Assembly: GCA_012931725.1 (NCBI GenBank)
Contig: CM022944.1
Span: forward strand, 68,341,578 to 68,405,577
Length of the DNA: 64,000 nt
From: Litsea cubeba
Taxonomy: Eukaryota; Streptophyta; Magnoliopsida; Laurales; Lauraceae
Direction of reading: 5' to 3'
The notes under the pieces were generated by a model. It saw only the letters and a program-made list of their open reading frames with translations, was not told where the DNA came from and did not search any database. The translations under genes and the position numbers were made by a program. Shown in pieces: positions 8,048 through 18,456 of the stretch. Every line of letters starts with the position of its first letter. Position 1 is the stretch's first letter.

Positions 8048-10739
8048 GAGACTGTTCGACCTCAGTTACTTCTGGCTCGTGCCCTGTGTCCCGCAGCGCC
8101 GTGCCGGCCGGGTTGGAGCTGAATCGGGCGAGACGAACTCAGCGATGAAGTCTGCCAGGATTTGGGCTTTGATCGCAGTTCGGGAACGGTACTGTATATC
8201 ATACTGCCCCAGTTCAACCGCCTACTTTGATATTCGCCCTGAAAAGTCAGCCTTATTGAATATTCAACGGAGTGGATGCTCCGTGATCACCACAATGGCG
8301 TGGGATTGGAAATAACGGGAGAGCTTGCGGGAGGCACTGACGAGAGCCGACGCAAGCTTCTCCAACAAAAGGTACCTGGTCTCGGCATCGAGCAGGGTCT
8401 TGCTCATATAGTAAATTGGTTTTTGAATTCCCTCGTCCTCCCTGATGAGGACGGAGCTCACTGCGTGATCCGAGACCGCAAGATATAAATACAAAATCTC
8501 CCCCAGAGTTGGGGTGGAGAGTAAGGGTGGTGACATCAAATAAGTTTTGAGCGCGGCCAATGCCTGGTCGCACTCAGGGGTCCACTGGAATTTCAAATTT
8601 TTCTTTAGAAGCTGAAAGAAATGCCTGCACTTATCTGATGACCGGCTGATGAAGCGATTGAGTGCTGCAGCCATTCCCGTAAGCTTCTGGACTTCTTTCG
8701 TGGTAGAGGGGCTCTGAATGCCCTGGATTGCGGTGATCTGGTCCGGATTAGCCTCTATCCCCCTCCGTGTCACCAAGCTGCCGAGGAACTTACCAGAGGC
8801 TACGCCGAAGGCGCACTTGGAAGCGTTTAGCTTGAGCTTGTACGCGCGAAGGATGTCGAAGACTTGGCCAAGATCCGCCAGGTGGTCGCTGGAGTGCACT
8901 GATTTGAGACCATGTCGTCGATGTACACCTCTACTGTTCGGCCGAGCTGAGCCTGGAACATCTTTGTCACGAGGCGCTGATAGGCCGCCCCCGCGTTCTT
9001 TAGCCCGAAGGGCATCACCTTATAGCAGTAAGTGCCGCGGGGGGTTATGAATGATGTTTTCTCCTCGTCAGGCTCGAATAGTGGAATCTGGTGGTAGCCT
9101 CTGTAGGCGTCGAGAAAGCTCATTCGGTCGTGACCAGCGGTAGCGTCGATCAGTTGGTCAATCTTTGGAAGGGGGAAACTGTCTTTAGGGCAGGCCTTGT
9201 TCAAGTCCGTGAAGTCCACGCACACCCTCCATTTACCAGTTTTCTTCTTGACCACCACCGTGTTGGCCAGCCAGACCGGGTACTGGACTTCCCGGATGGC
9301 TCCTGCCTTCAGCAGGTTATCGACCTCTTCGACGACCGCATCTGTCTGCTGCAGCCCTGTCCTCCGGGCCCTCTGCACTACTGGTTTGTGGTTGGGGTCC
9401 ACATTCAGCTTGTGGCACATGAACTCGGGGTCGACCCCAGGCATTTCGCTTGGGCTCCAAGCAAAGACATCTACGTTCTGCATCAGGAACCTCGAGAGTT
9501 CGTCTCTCTCTTCGTCTGGCAACTGGGTGCCGATCAGGAAGAACCTATCTGGGTCTGCCGAGTTTAGCCTGACCTCGGCCAGATCTTCGATGCTTTTCTT
9601 CTCGGGGTCTCGGCCGATTTCATCTAGGCCTTTCTCGAATTCGGCGAGGTTGACATGCTCTGGCTCTCTCACTGCCGGGACCGCGGCCAGCATGCACTGC
9701 CTGGCCTGCTGCTGGTCTCCCTCCACTGTGACCACTTCCATCTTGCCCTCCTTGTTCTCGAGGACAAACTTCAGCTTCTGGTGGAGGGAAGAAGGGACTG
9801 CTTCCAACTTGTGGAGCCACATTCTGCCCAAGATGACGTTGTAGGGAGAAGGGGCGACCACGACCAGGAAGTCGGCCAACACGGAGGCTCCGCCGACCCG
9901 GGTCTCCAAGGTGATCCTACCCTTGGGATAGACTGGCGTGGCTGACAACCCTAGTAGGGGTGCACAGACCTCCGTGAGGTCTGCTTCCGAGAGGTTCATC
10001 TTCTTGAAGCAATCGTAGTAGAGGACCTCGGAAGAGCTGCCGGAGTCGACGAGGATCCTCTTCACGGTGAAGTCCCTCAGCTTCATTATGAGGAGCAGGG
10101 GGTCGTTGTGAGGGAGCTGGATTCCCTCTAGATCCTTATCTGAGAACGAGATAACGGGACGGTCGCGGCGGGCTCTCTTGGATGCCGGTGCGAGCTCGGC
10201 TTTCATCACCTCCTTCCCGTGCGACGCTCGCCTGGCCTCGGCGCGGGCCTGCGAGCCTCCACGAGACGAGGGAGAAGGGACTGAGGACGCCAGATGGATC
10301 ACGTTAATGATCTTCTCGGACTCCTCGCTGTCTGGCTCCCGAGCCGCGCTCTGGTGAACTCGGCCCTCGCTACCGCCGGCATCATCTGCCTTGACGAACT
10401 CTGGAATGTGGCCCTCGCTGGCCAGCTTCTCTAGGTACCACTTCAGAGAATTGCAGTCCTCGGTCTTGTGCCCTTTACCCTTGTGGTAGGAGCAGTAGAG
10501 CTTGCTTCGGCTGCCGGTGGTGGGCTCATTCTTCAAGGGCGGAGGCCACTGGAAGAATGGCTTAGTCCTTATCTTGCTCAGGATACGGTACGTCGGCTCC
10601 TTGAAGACGACGTTGACGCTCTGACCGGCGCTGGTGGGAGGTCTAGGCCTCCAGGTGCCCCCAGATCGGGACGATGTAGGCTTCGCCGAACTGGCGGACC
10701 AGGCCTGCTTGGGCTCTTGCTTCTGAAAGGGCCCCCCCG
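8048..10739 (-). pseudogene. Protease, reverse transcriptase and first RNase H of element A
   Basis: The minus strand encodes in order: the gag knuckle region (YCSYHKGKGHKTEDC), an aspartic protease (ILVDSGSSSEVLYYD), RT, and the classical RNase H (YLYLAVSDHAVSSVL...ETRYLLLEKLA). RT motifs include WRVCVDFTDLNKACPKD, FLDAYRGYHQIPL and the catalytic YIDD at 8914-8925. RT copies the element's RNA, RNase H degrades the template, and protease cuts the polyprotein. A one-base deletion directly after YIDD (near 8908) shifts the frame, and RNase H is cut at 8047 by the integrase deletion. The enzyme set is therefore dead despite an intact catalytic motif. Confidence 0.92.
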
Positions 10740-12064
10740 CCTCTCTGCCGAGGCTGGTTGCTCTTCTGCTCGGGCTCCGGTCTTCCGTCCTCTTCCCGGG
10801 CCTGGATTTCATCTTCCTCCCGGGCGACAAAGCGCTTTATCCGGGACATCAGCCCTGGCATGGACTCTGGGGGGTCTCCGACCAAGTCCTTCCGGAGGTC
10901 GTGGCCGGGGATCAGAGCATGTTGGAAGGCGTAGATCGCTATCTCTTCCTTAGTGCCCTCGATCTGGCTGTAAACCGCCCAGAATCGTCGGGCGAACTTG
11001 GCGAGGGTCTCACCCTGCTTCATTCTCAGGGCGAGAAGGTCCCCTTCTTTCTTGGGGACGGCGGTGTAAGCTTGGAACTTCTTCAGAAAGGAGAGCTGGA
11101 GCTCCTTCCAGCTCGAAATCGACTCCTCTGGGAGGGCGCAGAACCACTTCAGAGGGAGGTCACCCAAACTGGAGGAGAATATCTTGCAGTTCAGGTGAGC
11201 CTCGTTTCCCCATATGGACATCTTCTGGGAAAAGTGACGGAGGTGAGCGGATGGGTCGGACAGTCCGTCGTAGGGGACGAACCGCGGGACGGAGAACCTT
11301 TTGGGCAAGGGGGTGCACTCGATGTCCCTCGTGAAGGGCGAGGCCCCTAGATCAGTGTGGCCACAGATCTGCTTCTGGTCCCGCACGTCCAGGTTGCGCT
11401 GAAGAGCCAACCTGACGCGCTTGTCAAATCGCTCTTACTCGTCGTCCTTTTCCGGAGTCTGGGCTCTTGACTTTCGCTTGGAGTGGTTCGGGCTGTGATG
11501 GCTATGGGCTCGGCCATCGCGGCTATGATGACTTCGGCTATTGCTAGAGCCTTCGTCATGGATCTGGCTCCGCTTGTGGTCCAGATGGTTTCTGAGATCT
11601 TCGCGAGGAGGCTGGGCTGCCCTGCTGGGGGCGTCCCTCTTCTTTCCTTGAGGATCAGAGACTTGCCTCAACGAGGCAGTCTGCGCAGCTCTCAGCTGCT
11701 GCTGGAGCTCATGGATCAGTCGCTCTTGCTTCTGGAGGAGAGCATTTTGGGCTGCGACATCTCCTCCAGCGGCAGGAGGCTGAATTCGACGCGCTTCTTC
11801 CACGGCAACGGCTTTATCCTTGCGAGGGCGCTCATGCCGACGCTCGTCGCGTCGGGGTGGCGTAACTTCGTCTGCTGAGAACGAGGTCTCGAGTCCTTCT
11901 TGGAGGGGGACCTCGACGAAAAGCTGCGAGCCTAAACGGCCCTCGCCTGCAGATGCGCCATGCACCGTTCGGGAACGCCCTTGAGAAGGGACGTCCGTCG
12001 ACGGTGGTGGCAGCTCAAGCGCTGCTCTCGAGGATTCTCCGCCTTTCCTTGCTTTCGGAGGCAT
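10740..12064 (-). pseudogene. Gag of element A
   Basis: The ATG at 12064 starts MPPKARKGGESSRA, 70 bases inside the 5' LTR. An Arg/Ser/His-rich region follows, then the capsid-like core (ALPEESISSWKELQLSFLKKF, LAKFARRFWAVYSQIEG). Gag packages the genomic RNA into particles. A TAA at 11432-11434 replaces the CAA found in element B, and an extra C in a C-run near 10730 shifts the frame into the downstream part. Protein-like open frames on the opposite strand here are by-products of the GC-rich gag sequence. Confidence 0.9.
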
Positions 12065-12116
12065 GGCTTCAGAGAGATTGAGATTGAGAAGGTTGAGAAG
12101 GTTGGGATATTACTTT

Positions 12117-12134
12117 CCCACAGACGGCGCCAAT
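12117..12134 (-). other. Primer-binding site of element A
   Basis: Directly next to the 5' LTR the minus strand reads ATTGGCGCCGTCTGTGGG. The TGGCGCC start fits pairing with a tRNA 3' end; from memory it resembles the tRNA-Asp-type site used by many plant gypsy elements. Confidence 0.7.
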
Positions 12135-13021
12135 TGTAGGTGCAGAAAATAATGACCCACAATAACTGGGGAGCCTTAGAGGACTTATCCAAGCTGGTGA
12201 TGACTGGATACCGTCCGAAAGCCTGAAAGAAAAGAGCAAACGGTCAGAGGACCCTGGCCTGGGCGGCGCAAGGCTCTCCGATGCCAAAGTCAGTGAGGGA
12301 ACTGGAACAATGGAAGGAGAGGAAGAAGAGAGGCAGAGTAACGGCTCTGTGGGTTGTATTGTGCGTACCTTGCATGTGAAGTGCAGTTCTATTTATAGAC
12401 GATTTGGAAGATATCTTAGACGATATCTTGGTATGGATCCCATGATTCGACTGGGAAGTCATGGTCAGCCCACGTTGCAATTAATGCGGTCCAATCCAGC
12501 CCACTCTGCATTTAATGCCAATCGGATCAGCCCACATTGCATTAAATGCACGTCACGTTGGGCCAGATCGTGTTGGGCGCCTTTGACGGTCGGGGTACCA
12601 TCGGATCTGCCCTCGGGCCTTGCCCTGATGTGGCCTCAGCCGCTGGATGCCGCCATGTCAGGGATCTGGCGAAGATTGTGAACGGCTGGATGTCGCATCT
12701 GTCTCACTAGCTCGCGCCCCTATTTCTCCACGTGCCTGATGACGTGGGGGATGAGGGGTGCGAGTGGAGGCTCTTTCGTGCTTCGGCTTTCGTCCCGGCT
12801 CCTTCAGCCGAGGTGGGGCTCTCAGCCGAGATGGGCACACGGGGTAGCCGAGCTCAGCGCTAGTGGCCCGGAGCTGCTAGACTTCGGCCGAGGCCTCTGC
12901 CCTGCTAGCCGAGGTGAGTTTGGTGCCACGTGGATGGCACGCGGATGGCACGTGAGAGTGCTTAGTCTCATCTGATGGTTGTGATTAGCTTGATCCTGTG
13001 TTCCGGAAATCTCCCCACACA
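12135..13021 (-). repeat. 5' LTR of element A
   Basis: An 887-bp LTR, the same length as the 3' copy. I count eight differences between them, all transitions. The minus-strand TATA box (CTATAAATAG) is at about 12388-12402. The right flank GTGTT at 13022-13026 repeats the bases before 1982. Confidence 0.93.
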
Positions 13022-13150
13022 GTGTTAATCTACTCTGATGCAACAAGCTTATTGAAAATTAGTGAATGTGTAACTTGCAACATGCTATTATGTGAACTTT
13101 CTTTCCAGATGACACTACTATTTATCGTTATTACTGTTAACTTTTCTCAG

Positions 13151-13241
13151 AAAGTTCTGGCTGCTCATGGTGCGACAACAGTAAGTGCTTACGTCACTCA
13201 TGGTGTGTTCCCCAGACGCTCATGGGAGCGATTCACATATG
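13151..13241 (+). pseudogene. PRS4: PRS pseudogene, penultimate exon, first part
   Basis: After the acceptor TTTTCTCAG the exon encodes KVLAAHGATTVSAYVTHGVF followed by PRRSWERFTY, the next stretch of plant PRPP synthetase. The hAT element at 13242 splits the exon; the remaining nine bases, AGAATTCTA, are at 15132-15140, followed by donor GTAAGT. Bases 13234-13241 are the left target-site copy. Without the insertion the splice pattern is that of an ordinary plant gene, so this was a genomic, not a retrocopied, locus. Confidence 0.88.
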
Positions 13242-15123
13242 CAGGGGCGGATTCAGGATTTCTAATCTGGGGGGGCTGCACTTAAGTTACACTAAAAAAA
13301 TAACAACAATGTCTCACCAAAAATTATAAAAATAACAACAATGTTCACCAAAAACTATCTATGTACTATCTTCATAATTCATTTTCTACAAGCATCATAC
13401 CAAAAGAGTGATCATTTTTATTATACTACTCAAAATCAATAAAAAAATGTCTTCACAATTGATCTTGACAATATGACAAAAGACAAACAAAAGTTAAAAA
13501 ACATCACACTAGTGAAATCTTGACTTGCGTGGCTTCTTATCAAATTCATCTATTACCAACTCTATGTCGACTTCATTAGCAAACTCTCTTTCGATGTAAA
13601 TAACCATGCAATCCGCGAGAAGTGTCTTCAACACCAACAATAGCAAAAACTTTTCTTTAACAAAACCACCACGATCAACAAATCGTAGAATAATGGACAT
13701 TTGTTCTCTATGTGAATTATCTTGTGCTTCATCCACAAGGATACAAAACTTTGCATCACCAACATCTTCACGTATTTTCTTTCTCACATTTTCGGCAAAT
13801 ATATGCAAAAGTGTTTTCTGAATACCATGTGAGGTATACTTGGCATTTCTTGGACAATCACCTACTATTTCGGCAACTTTCTTGTTCAACATTTTCGAAA
13901 ACTCGAACATTGCAATGAAGTTTCCACAATTCTTTGATTTCTTCGATTCATCATGTCCTCTAAAAGGAAACCCTTGTAATGCAAGCATCCGAATACATTG
14001 AATAACATTTCGGAAAAGCAACTGATTATTTGCAATTGCTTCTTTAGAAAGTGTATTGAAAACACTATCTATATGTCGAGAAGGTTTCATTAGATTCTCA
14101 CAATACATTGTCACCGACCTATGTGGAGAACAAAGACCACCTTCATGTTTCAAAAAAGGACACTTCTTCCTATTGTTAACCTTCTTCCAATTCTGAAACC
14201 CATCAATGGTAAATACCGGATGCTTCGGAGGATTTGTTTCAAAGAGAAAGCAATAAAAACAATATGCTCTATCCTTGTGGAGTGAATATTCTAGCCAATG
14301 GAATAGTTTGTACCAATTAGTATTGAACCGTCGGCCTTGTTTTCCAAATATGGTCACCGGATAATCTTTTTCTTTCTCATGAGTAGGTCGACAAGGTCCC
14401 ATTCTAAGATAAGCTACCCGAACTTCATCATGTTTGTTAAGCGGGTATTCATATATAGCAATGCGTTTACCCGGATCACATTCAAATGAAAAAGTGACAT
14501 CAACTTCCACAGGTGCAACTTCTTGAGCTTTGGAAGAATGTGCAACTACGACTCTTTGGACTCGAGAAGAAGGTTCAACTCCTTCAATTTCAACAACTTG
14601 AACTTTGGTAGGACGTCGCTCATCCTCATCAAGCTTTGAAATATCAGGAATAGATGTGGAAGTTTTGCCACTTTCAGATTTATCATCTTTTCTCTTATAG
14701 AACGATAGAAGAGTTATTGATTTTTTGAGCGCTTGATGATGCGACATTATAACCTAAGATAGTAAATAATCATCAATATACAATACATTATACATAAGAC
14801 GACCGGTTTTACTTTTTTTTTCCTAATTTTTTTTATTTCTTTTCTTTTCATTTTCAGCTCACAATGAAGTTTTATCAAAGCTATGAGAATTACTGTCTGC
14901 TGCAACAATGGTAGGGTAATTCCTCTGATATTTTATTAGAGAAGAAATAACAGGATTTAAACCCATGCTTACAAGCTAAGACTACAAGTTGTGAAAGTAA
15001 TAGTGACAATTTTTTTTTTGGGAAACTGGATTTTTTTTTTTTTTGGAAATTAGATTTTTTTTTGGGGGCCCAAATCTTGGGTGGGCTGCAGCCCACCCGG
15101 GCCCCCCCCTTCATCCGCCCCTG
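13242..15123 (-). mobile_element. hAT transposon, copy 1 (deletion derivative)
   Basis: A 1882-bp element with terminal inverted repeats beginning CAGGGGCGGAT and an 8-bp target duplication, CACATATG, at 13234-13241 and 15124-15131. Both are hallmarks of the hAT superfamily. It carries one transposase N-terminal gene in minus orientation. Short A/T runs near 15010-15060 are the main difference from copy 2 at 24062-25943. It sits inside an exon of the PRS pseudogene. Confidence 0.93.
13509..14747 (-). CDS. hAT transposase N-terminal part (TTF-finger/DUF4371 type), copy 1
   Basis: A 412-residue frame. About residues 110-200 form a TTF-type zinc-finger region (VAYLRMGPCRP, NWYKLFHWLEYS, YCFYCFLFE). 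It is followed by a DUF4371-like start of the hAT catalytic domain, with FCILVDEAQDNSHREQMSII around residue 339. That Asp is the likely first acidic catalytic residue. The frame ends about 70 residues later, so the rest of the RNase H-like fold and the hAT C-terminal dimerisation domain are missing. It cannot be an active transposase but might bind element ends. The translated protein is identical to copy 2. Confidence 0.88.
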   Translation of the reverse strand: MSHHQALKKSITLLSFYKRKDDKSESGKTSTSIPDISKLDEDERRPTKVQVVEIEGVEPSSRVQRVVVAHSSKAQEVAPVEVDVTFSFECDPGKRIAIYEYPLNKHDEVRVAYLRMGPCRPTHEKEKDYPVTIFGKQGRRFNTNWYKLFHWLEYSLHKDRAYCFYCFLFETNPPKHPVFTIDGFQNWKKVNNRKKCPFLKHEGGLCSPHRSVTMYCENLMKPSRHIDSVFNTLSKEAIANNQLLFRNVIQCIRMLALQGFPFRGHDESKKSKNCGNFIAMFEFSKMLNKKVAEIVGDCPRNAKYTSHGIQKTLLHIFAENVRKKIREDVGDAKFCILVDEAQDNSHREQMSIILRFVDRGGFVKEKFLLLLVLKTLLADCMVIYIEREFANEVDIELVIDEFDKKPRKSRFH

Positions 15124-15214
15124 CACATATGAGAATTCTAGTAAGTGCTCTTACTTCTCAAGTACTCTCTTTTAAAATTCACCGGGGTCTAATTTCTACT
15201 TGCATTGCTTCCAG

Positions 15215-15329
15215 AGGGGTCAGAGAAACCTTTCACATACTTTTGGATCATAGATTCCTGCCCTCATACTGTGCTGCTTTTGAAGTGTTGAGTCTTGCAG
15301 AATCCATTGCGGATGCCCTTCAAATTTGA
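15215..15329 (+). pseudogene. PRS4: PRS pseudogene, last exon
   Basis: After the acceptor TTGCTTCCAG the exon encodes SEKPFTYFWIIDSCPHTV, then, in a shifted frame, AFEVLSLAESIADALQI and a TGA. This is the C-terminus of plant PRPP synthetase. About seven codons, plus a frame change, are missing between HTV and AFEV compared with the family as I remember it. Together with the TAG at 1624-1626, this confirms a dead gene. Confidence 0.88.
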
Positions 15330-17449
15330 GAGGCCTCGTGTTAGCGGGATATGACCACTGATTGGGCTATTGAAAACGAAGCCCTATTAGAACTATCAAT
15401 TTGGTATATATTTTTTCTTGGGTTTGAAATCATTATTTTTGTCAAACAGTCTCAATTGGTTGTGGATATTCGAATAATAGATCATTTATGCAGTCAATGC
15501 TTTCATCTATGGATAATTGGATATTCATATCATGTGAACCTTAAAATTTCCAGTACTTAGGGCTGGGTTGAGGTCACCAAGGGTCCTAGACCCAACCTGA
15601 TTGGCTCTATAGTGGATCTGGGCGCGAGCAAGATCAGTCGACGTCAAAGCAATAAACAAACTGACCCACCCAAAAGAGGCTTATTTATGTCGAATCTGTT
15701 TCTGGTAAATTATAGTGTTGCAGCTGCTGGGGCTGTTAAGAAAGGGGGAGACCTGCTTTTGGATGCTCTGATTTCCATGGAATCTATTTTTTTCTGGGAA
15801 GTAAGGTACAAATTTCGAAGAGAAGCTACAAAAGGATGTTGAAGGTGCTTCACAAATCACAATGGTTGATCTTTGGACATGTGAGCTCTTATGATGTAAG
15901 GGAAAACCTGATAATATAGGGGCCTTTTATATTTTTTGGAAATGTTGTGAGAGGCCGGTTATTGCTTAAAAAGACTTCCAAATTGGTAAGGAATGGGTCA
16001 GGATGACTGTTGTGGATAATAACATGTGCAGGCTCAATTTGAATCCAACTCATTTATGAATAGGGTTAAAATTTTGGTGGGTGATCGTCCTAAAACAGGA
16101 TTGCAAATATAATTTATACCTAGCTACTATCTCTACTTGTGAGAGCAAAGATATCAACCGGATGTCGTATCCTCTGGGATAAGAAGGCTAAGTTGTGTTG
16201 GTTCCAGAATTCCTAAACTAATCCTAATAGAATATTAAGTGTTAGATTCTTAAACTAATCCTACTAGTAAACGAAGTGTCGGTTTGATGAGTTTGATTCC
16301 TAAATTAACAAATTAAAAGACAATGTTTTAATCCGATCAGAGAAAAGATCTTAGGGTACGAATCCACCTTAGCCTCGTGCAATGGCGAATATGGATCTAG
16401 AGTTTCACTATCAATGCTTTAAAGACTCGTTCTGGTTACAAACCTTCACAAAGTCAACAAACAAGGGGTGCGGGTTTAGATCTGGGCATAACATGTCTCT
16501 ATGGCATAGATTATCCTAGCTTTGACTCCACACACATTCAAACACCATATTATATGACTGGTATTCCAAACTACAATAAAAAAATACCAAAACTAGTTCT
16601 TGCATTAATAAATAGAATCCAACAATGGATAACATCAATGTCATATAATCAAAGCATTCAAAATAAAACCCTAGAACCTATGCATCACCATAAACAGAAA
16701 ACTAGGGCTTCATCACAACTCTAAGAAGGAGATTTAGTTATACATGGCGAGAGGTTGACGAAGAATCTCCGTCGAAATCCTCATTGGCGCTCTTCCAAAG
16801 CTCCCAAATCAGCCTCCAGAACTTCTCCCAAGATGTGAATTGTCTCTAAAACAAGTTTGGAAGCCTTTATATAGACTTTTGCTCCAAAAATCACTTCAAA
16901 ACGCGGAGAGGCGGAGTCTTTTGGTCGGACGTCTGGTGGCCGGAAGCAGTAGCTTCCGGATGATATTCTGGGACTGGCGTCCGAACGCCCGGAGGCAATG
17001 AGCCTGGGTCGTCTCGCGTTGGTTCTATCGTCTCCATTTTAGCTCCGAATTCTGGGTTTTCGCCTGAAACACATGTAAACATTAAATTAACATAATTAAA
17101 CTCATCAGACGGTATAACAAACTCTTCATTGAGGGGCCTAAAATGAATATTTTAGGCTCTCATCAGTGGGATTCAAGTCAGGTTGTTATGTTGAATAACA
17201 AACTCAATTTGAACCAAACATATTTATTGATTGGGTATGAAGTGTAAGCTTGAACCAACCTCGATAAGCCCTCAACCCTAAGAATTTAAGGATTAGGTGA
17301 GATACTAGCACCTAAATCCAAATTGTGGCATTTGGGGTGAGTATTTGCCCTTGATTTTAATTCTCTTTGCAATACCTCAATATTCTCTTTGTAGAATGAT
17401 GCAACAAAAGAATAAATTATAGAAATTGCTACTGATAAAAGGGCCCAAG

Positions 17450-17451
<2 letters not shown>
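15330..17451. other. Unassigned region downstream of PRS pseudogene
   Basis: The first few hundred bases are probably old 3' UTR and flank. Around 16130-17170 there is a block beginning with CTACTTGTGAGAGCAAAG-like sequence and ending TTTAGGCTCTCATCA that reads like an old, non-coding repeat. I could not find its ends or family. No convincing coding frame is present. Confidence 0.4.

Positions 17452-17491
<40 letters not shown>
17452..17491. repeat. (GA)n microsatellite
   Basis: About twenty uninterrupted GA dinucleotides on the plus strand. Confidence 0.95.
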
Positions 17492-17494
<3 letters not shown>

Positions 17495-17569
17495 GGAAGG
17501 TCTACCATTTTCTCACTTTATCAACTCCCATTCTCTATTCTTGAGATTCACTTTTTTTGTTTTCCATTT

Positions 17570-17925
17570 CCACAGTGCTGGGGATGAAATGCTATTCCAA
17601 ATCACATTCCTCCCCCTCTAGTCACACATAATAATCGGTCCATATCTCAACCAGCCCATTCTCATATTTGTAGAGATCCTCAGCCAACTCATTTGAGATC
17701 CTCAGTCAACTCATTCCCACAAGATCAGCATATCAAGAGATAAAATCTATTGAAGCTCTAGATTTATCTCTCTGTATATTTTTTTTTTCCTCAAATAGGA
17801 AAATCTTGTATTCTATCCCTCCTTGACTTGACTGAAGGAGTAAACTTGTAAACTTTTTACTACATATACAATACATACCTCACGGCTATGATAAGGCAGT
17901 GAATTGTTTTAAGGTATCAGAGCGG
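17570..17925 (+). repeat. Probable 5' LTR end and PBS of copia element F
   Basis: The motif AAGGTATCAGAGCGG at 17911-17925 matches the plant retroelement PBS complementary to initiator tRNA-Met. The preceding AT-rich stretch (from about 17570, starting near TGCTGGGGATG) looks like LTR R/U5 sequence. The left LTR boundary is a guess and no matching 3' LTR is in the window. Confidence 0.45.
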
Positions 17926-18224
17926 TTTGATCGTTCCCTATGTTTATTTAAGTCTTGCCCCCATCTCTAATATCACATCTCTTTGAGCTACGGCCCACCC
18001 ATCCTGCAAAATCAACTATAGAGAACCAAGGTAGAAGAAGAGAGCCAAGGTAGAGGAAAAGATTAAACATCATTTTCCACCATTTTCTCTGCACTCTGTT
18101 TCAAGTCAACAGCACATCATCCTTTTGGTGTATTGTAGCACTATAAGTTTTGATGGTCCTTCAAAAGCTGTAATACAGAGATTGACTTCACCAATATTGC
18201 AATCGATTCATCTTCAACTCATTC

Positions 18225-18456
18225 ATGGTGTCTTCGGCATCTTCAACATCAATAATCTCTTCTGCTTCATTTAACACACCAAATATTGCCCATTTAGTAT
18301 ATGTCAAACTAGACATATCAAATTATTTGCTATGGGTTTCTTAATTTCTTCCAGTCCTTCGAAGCCATGATCTCATGGGCATTGTTAATGGAACTAAGCC
18401 CTGTCCCCACAAACGTCTGCTTGATTCTAATGGGAAGGAAACTCCAGAGATTAATC
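18225..18456 (+). pseudogene. Copia gag N-terminus, element F
   Basis: The ATG at 18225 starts MVSSASSTSIISS. Then come a degenerate stretch in which YLLWVS is followed by a stop, and FLPVLRSHDLMGIVNGTKPC, a signature of plant Ty1/copia gag. The frame is broken at 18456 by a 1.9-kb insertion and resumes at 20383 (FTLWNKKDQYLLSWL). Gag is the particle protein. The element is dead. Confidence 0.8.

Larger units (their letters stand above)
1982..13021 (-). mobile_element. Complete Tat-type Ty3/gypsy retrotransposon (element A)
   Basis: An 11,040-bp element bounded by two 887-bp LTRs (1982-2868 and 12135-13021) and a perfect 5-bp target duplication, GTGTT. Order on the minus strand: LTR, PBS, gag, protease, RT, first RNase H, end of integrase, tandem repeats, two units on the opposite strand, PPT, LTR. 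The antisense gene, the CX2HX4HX4C gag knuckle and the second RNase H seen in sister element B point to the Tat lineage. It cannot move on its own: gag has a stop, gag-pol has frameshifts, and a 1.3-kb deletion removed the second RNase H and the integrase core. By eye the two LTRs differ at about eight positions, all transitions, so the insertion is fairly young. Confidence 0.93.

Noticed and set aside
9091..9844. Long plus-strand open frames opposite pol in element A (and 59750-60631 in B)
   Set aside because: They lie antisense to well-conserved RT and gag coding sequence, have no family resemblance and are explained by GC-rich codon use of the true genes.
15612..15842. Possible small exon (SVAAAGAVKKGGDLLLDALIS)
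   Set aside because: No splice sites or recognisable family, and it stands alone in non-coding sequence after a pseudogene.
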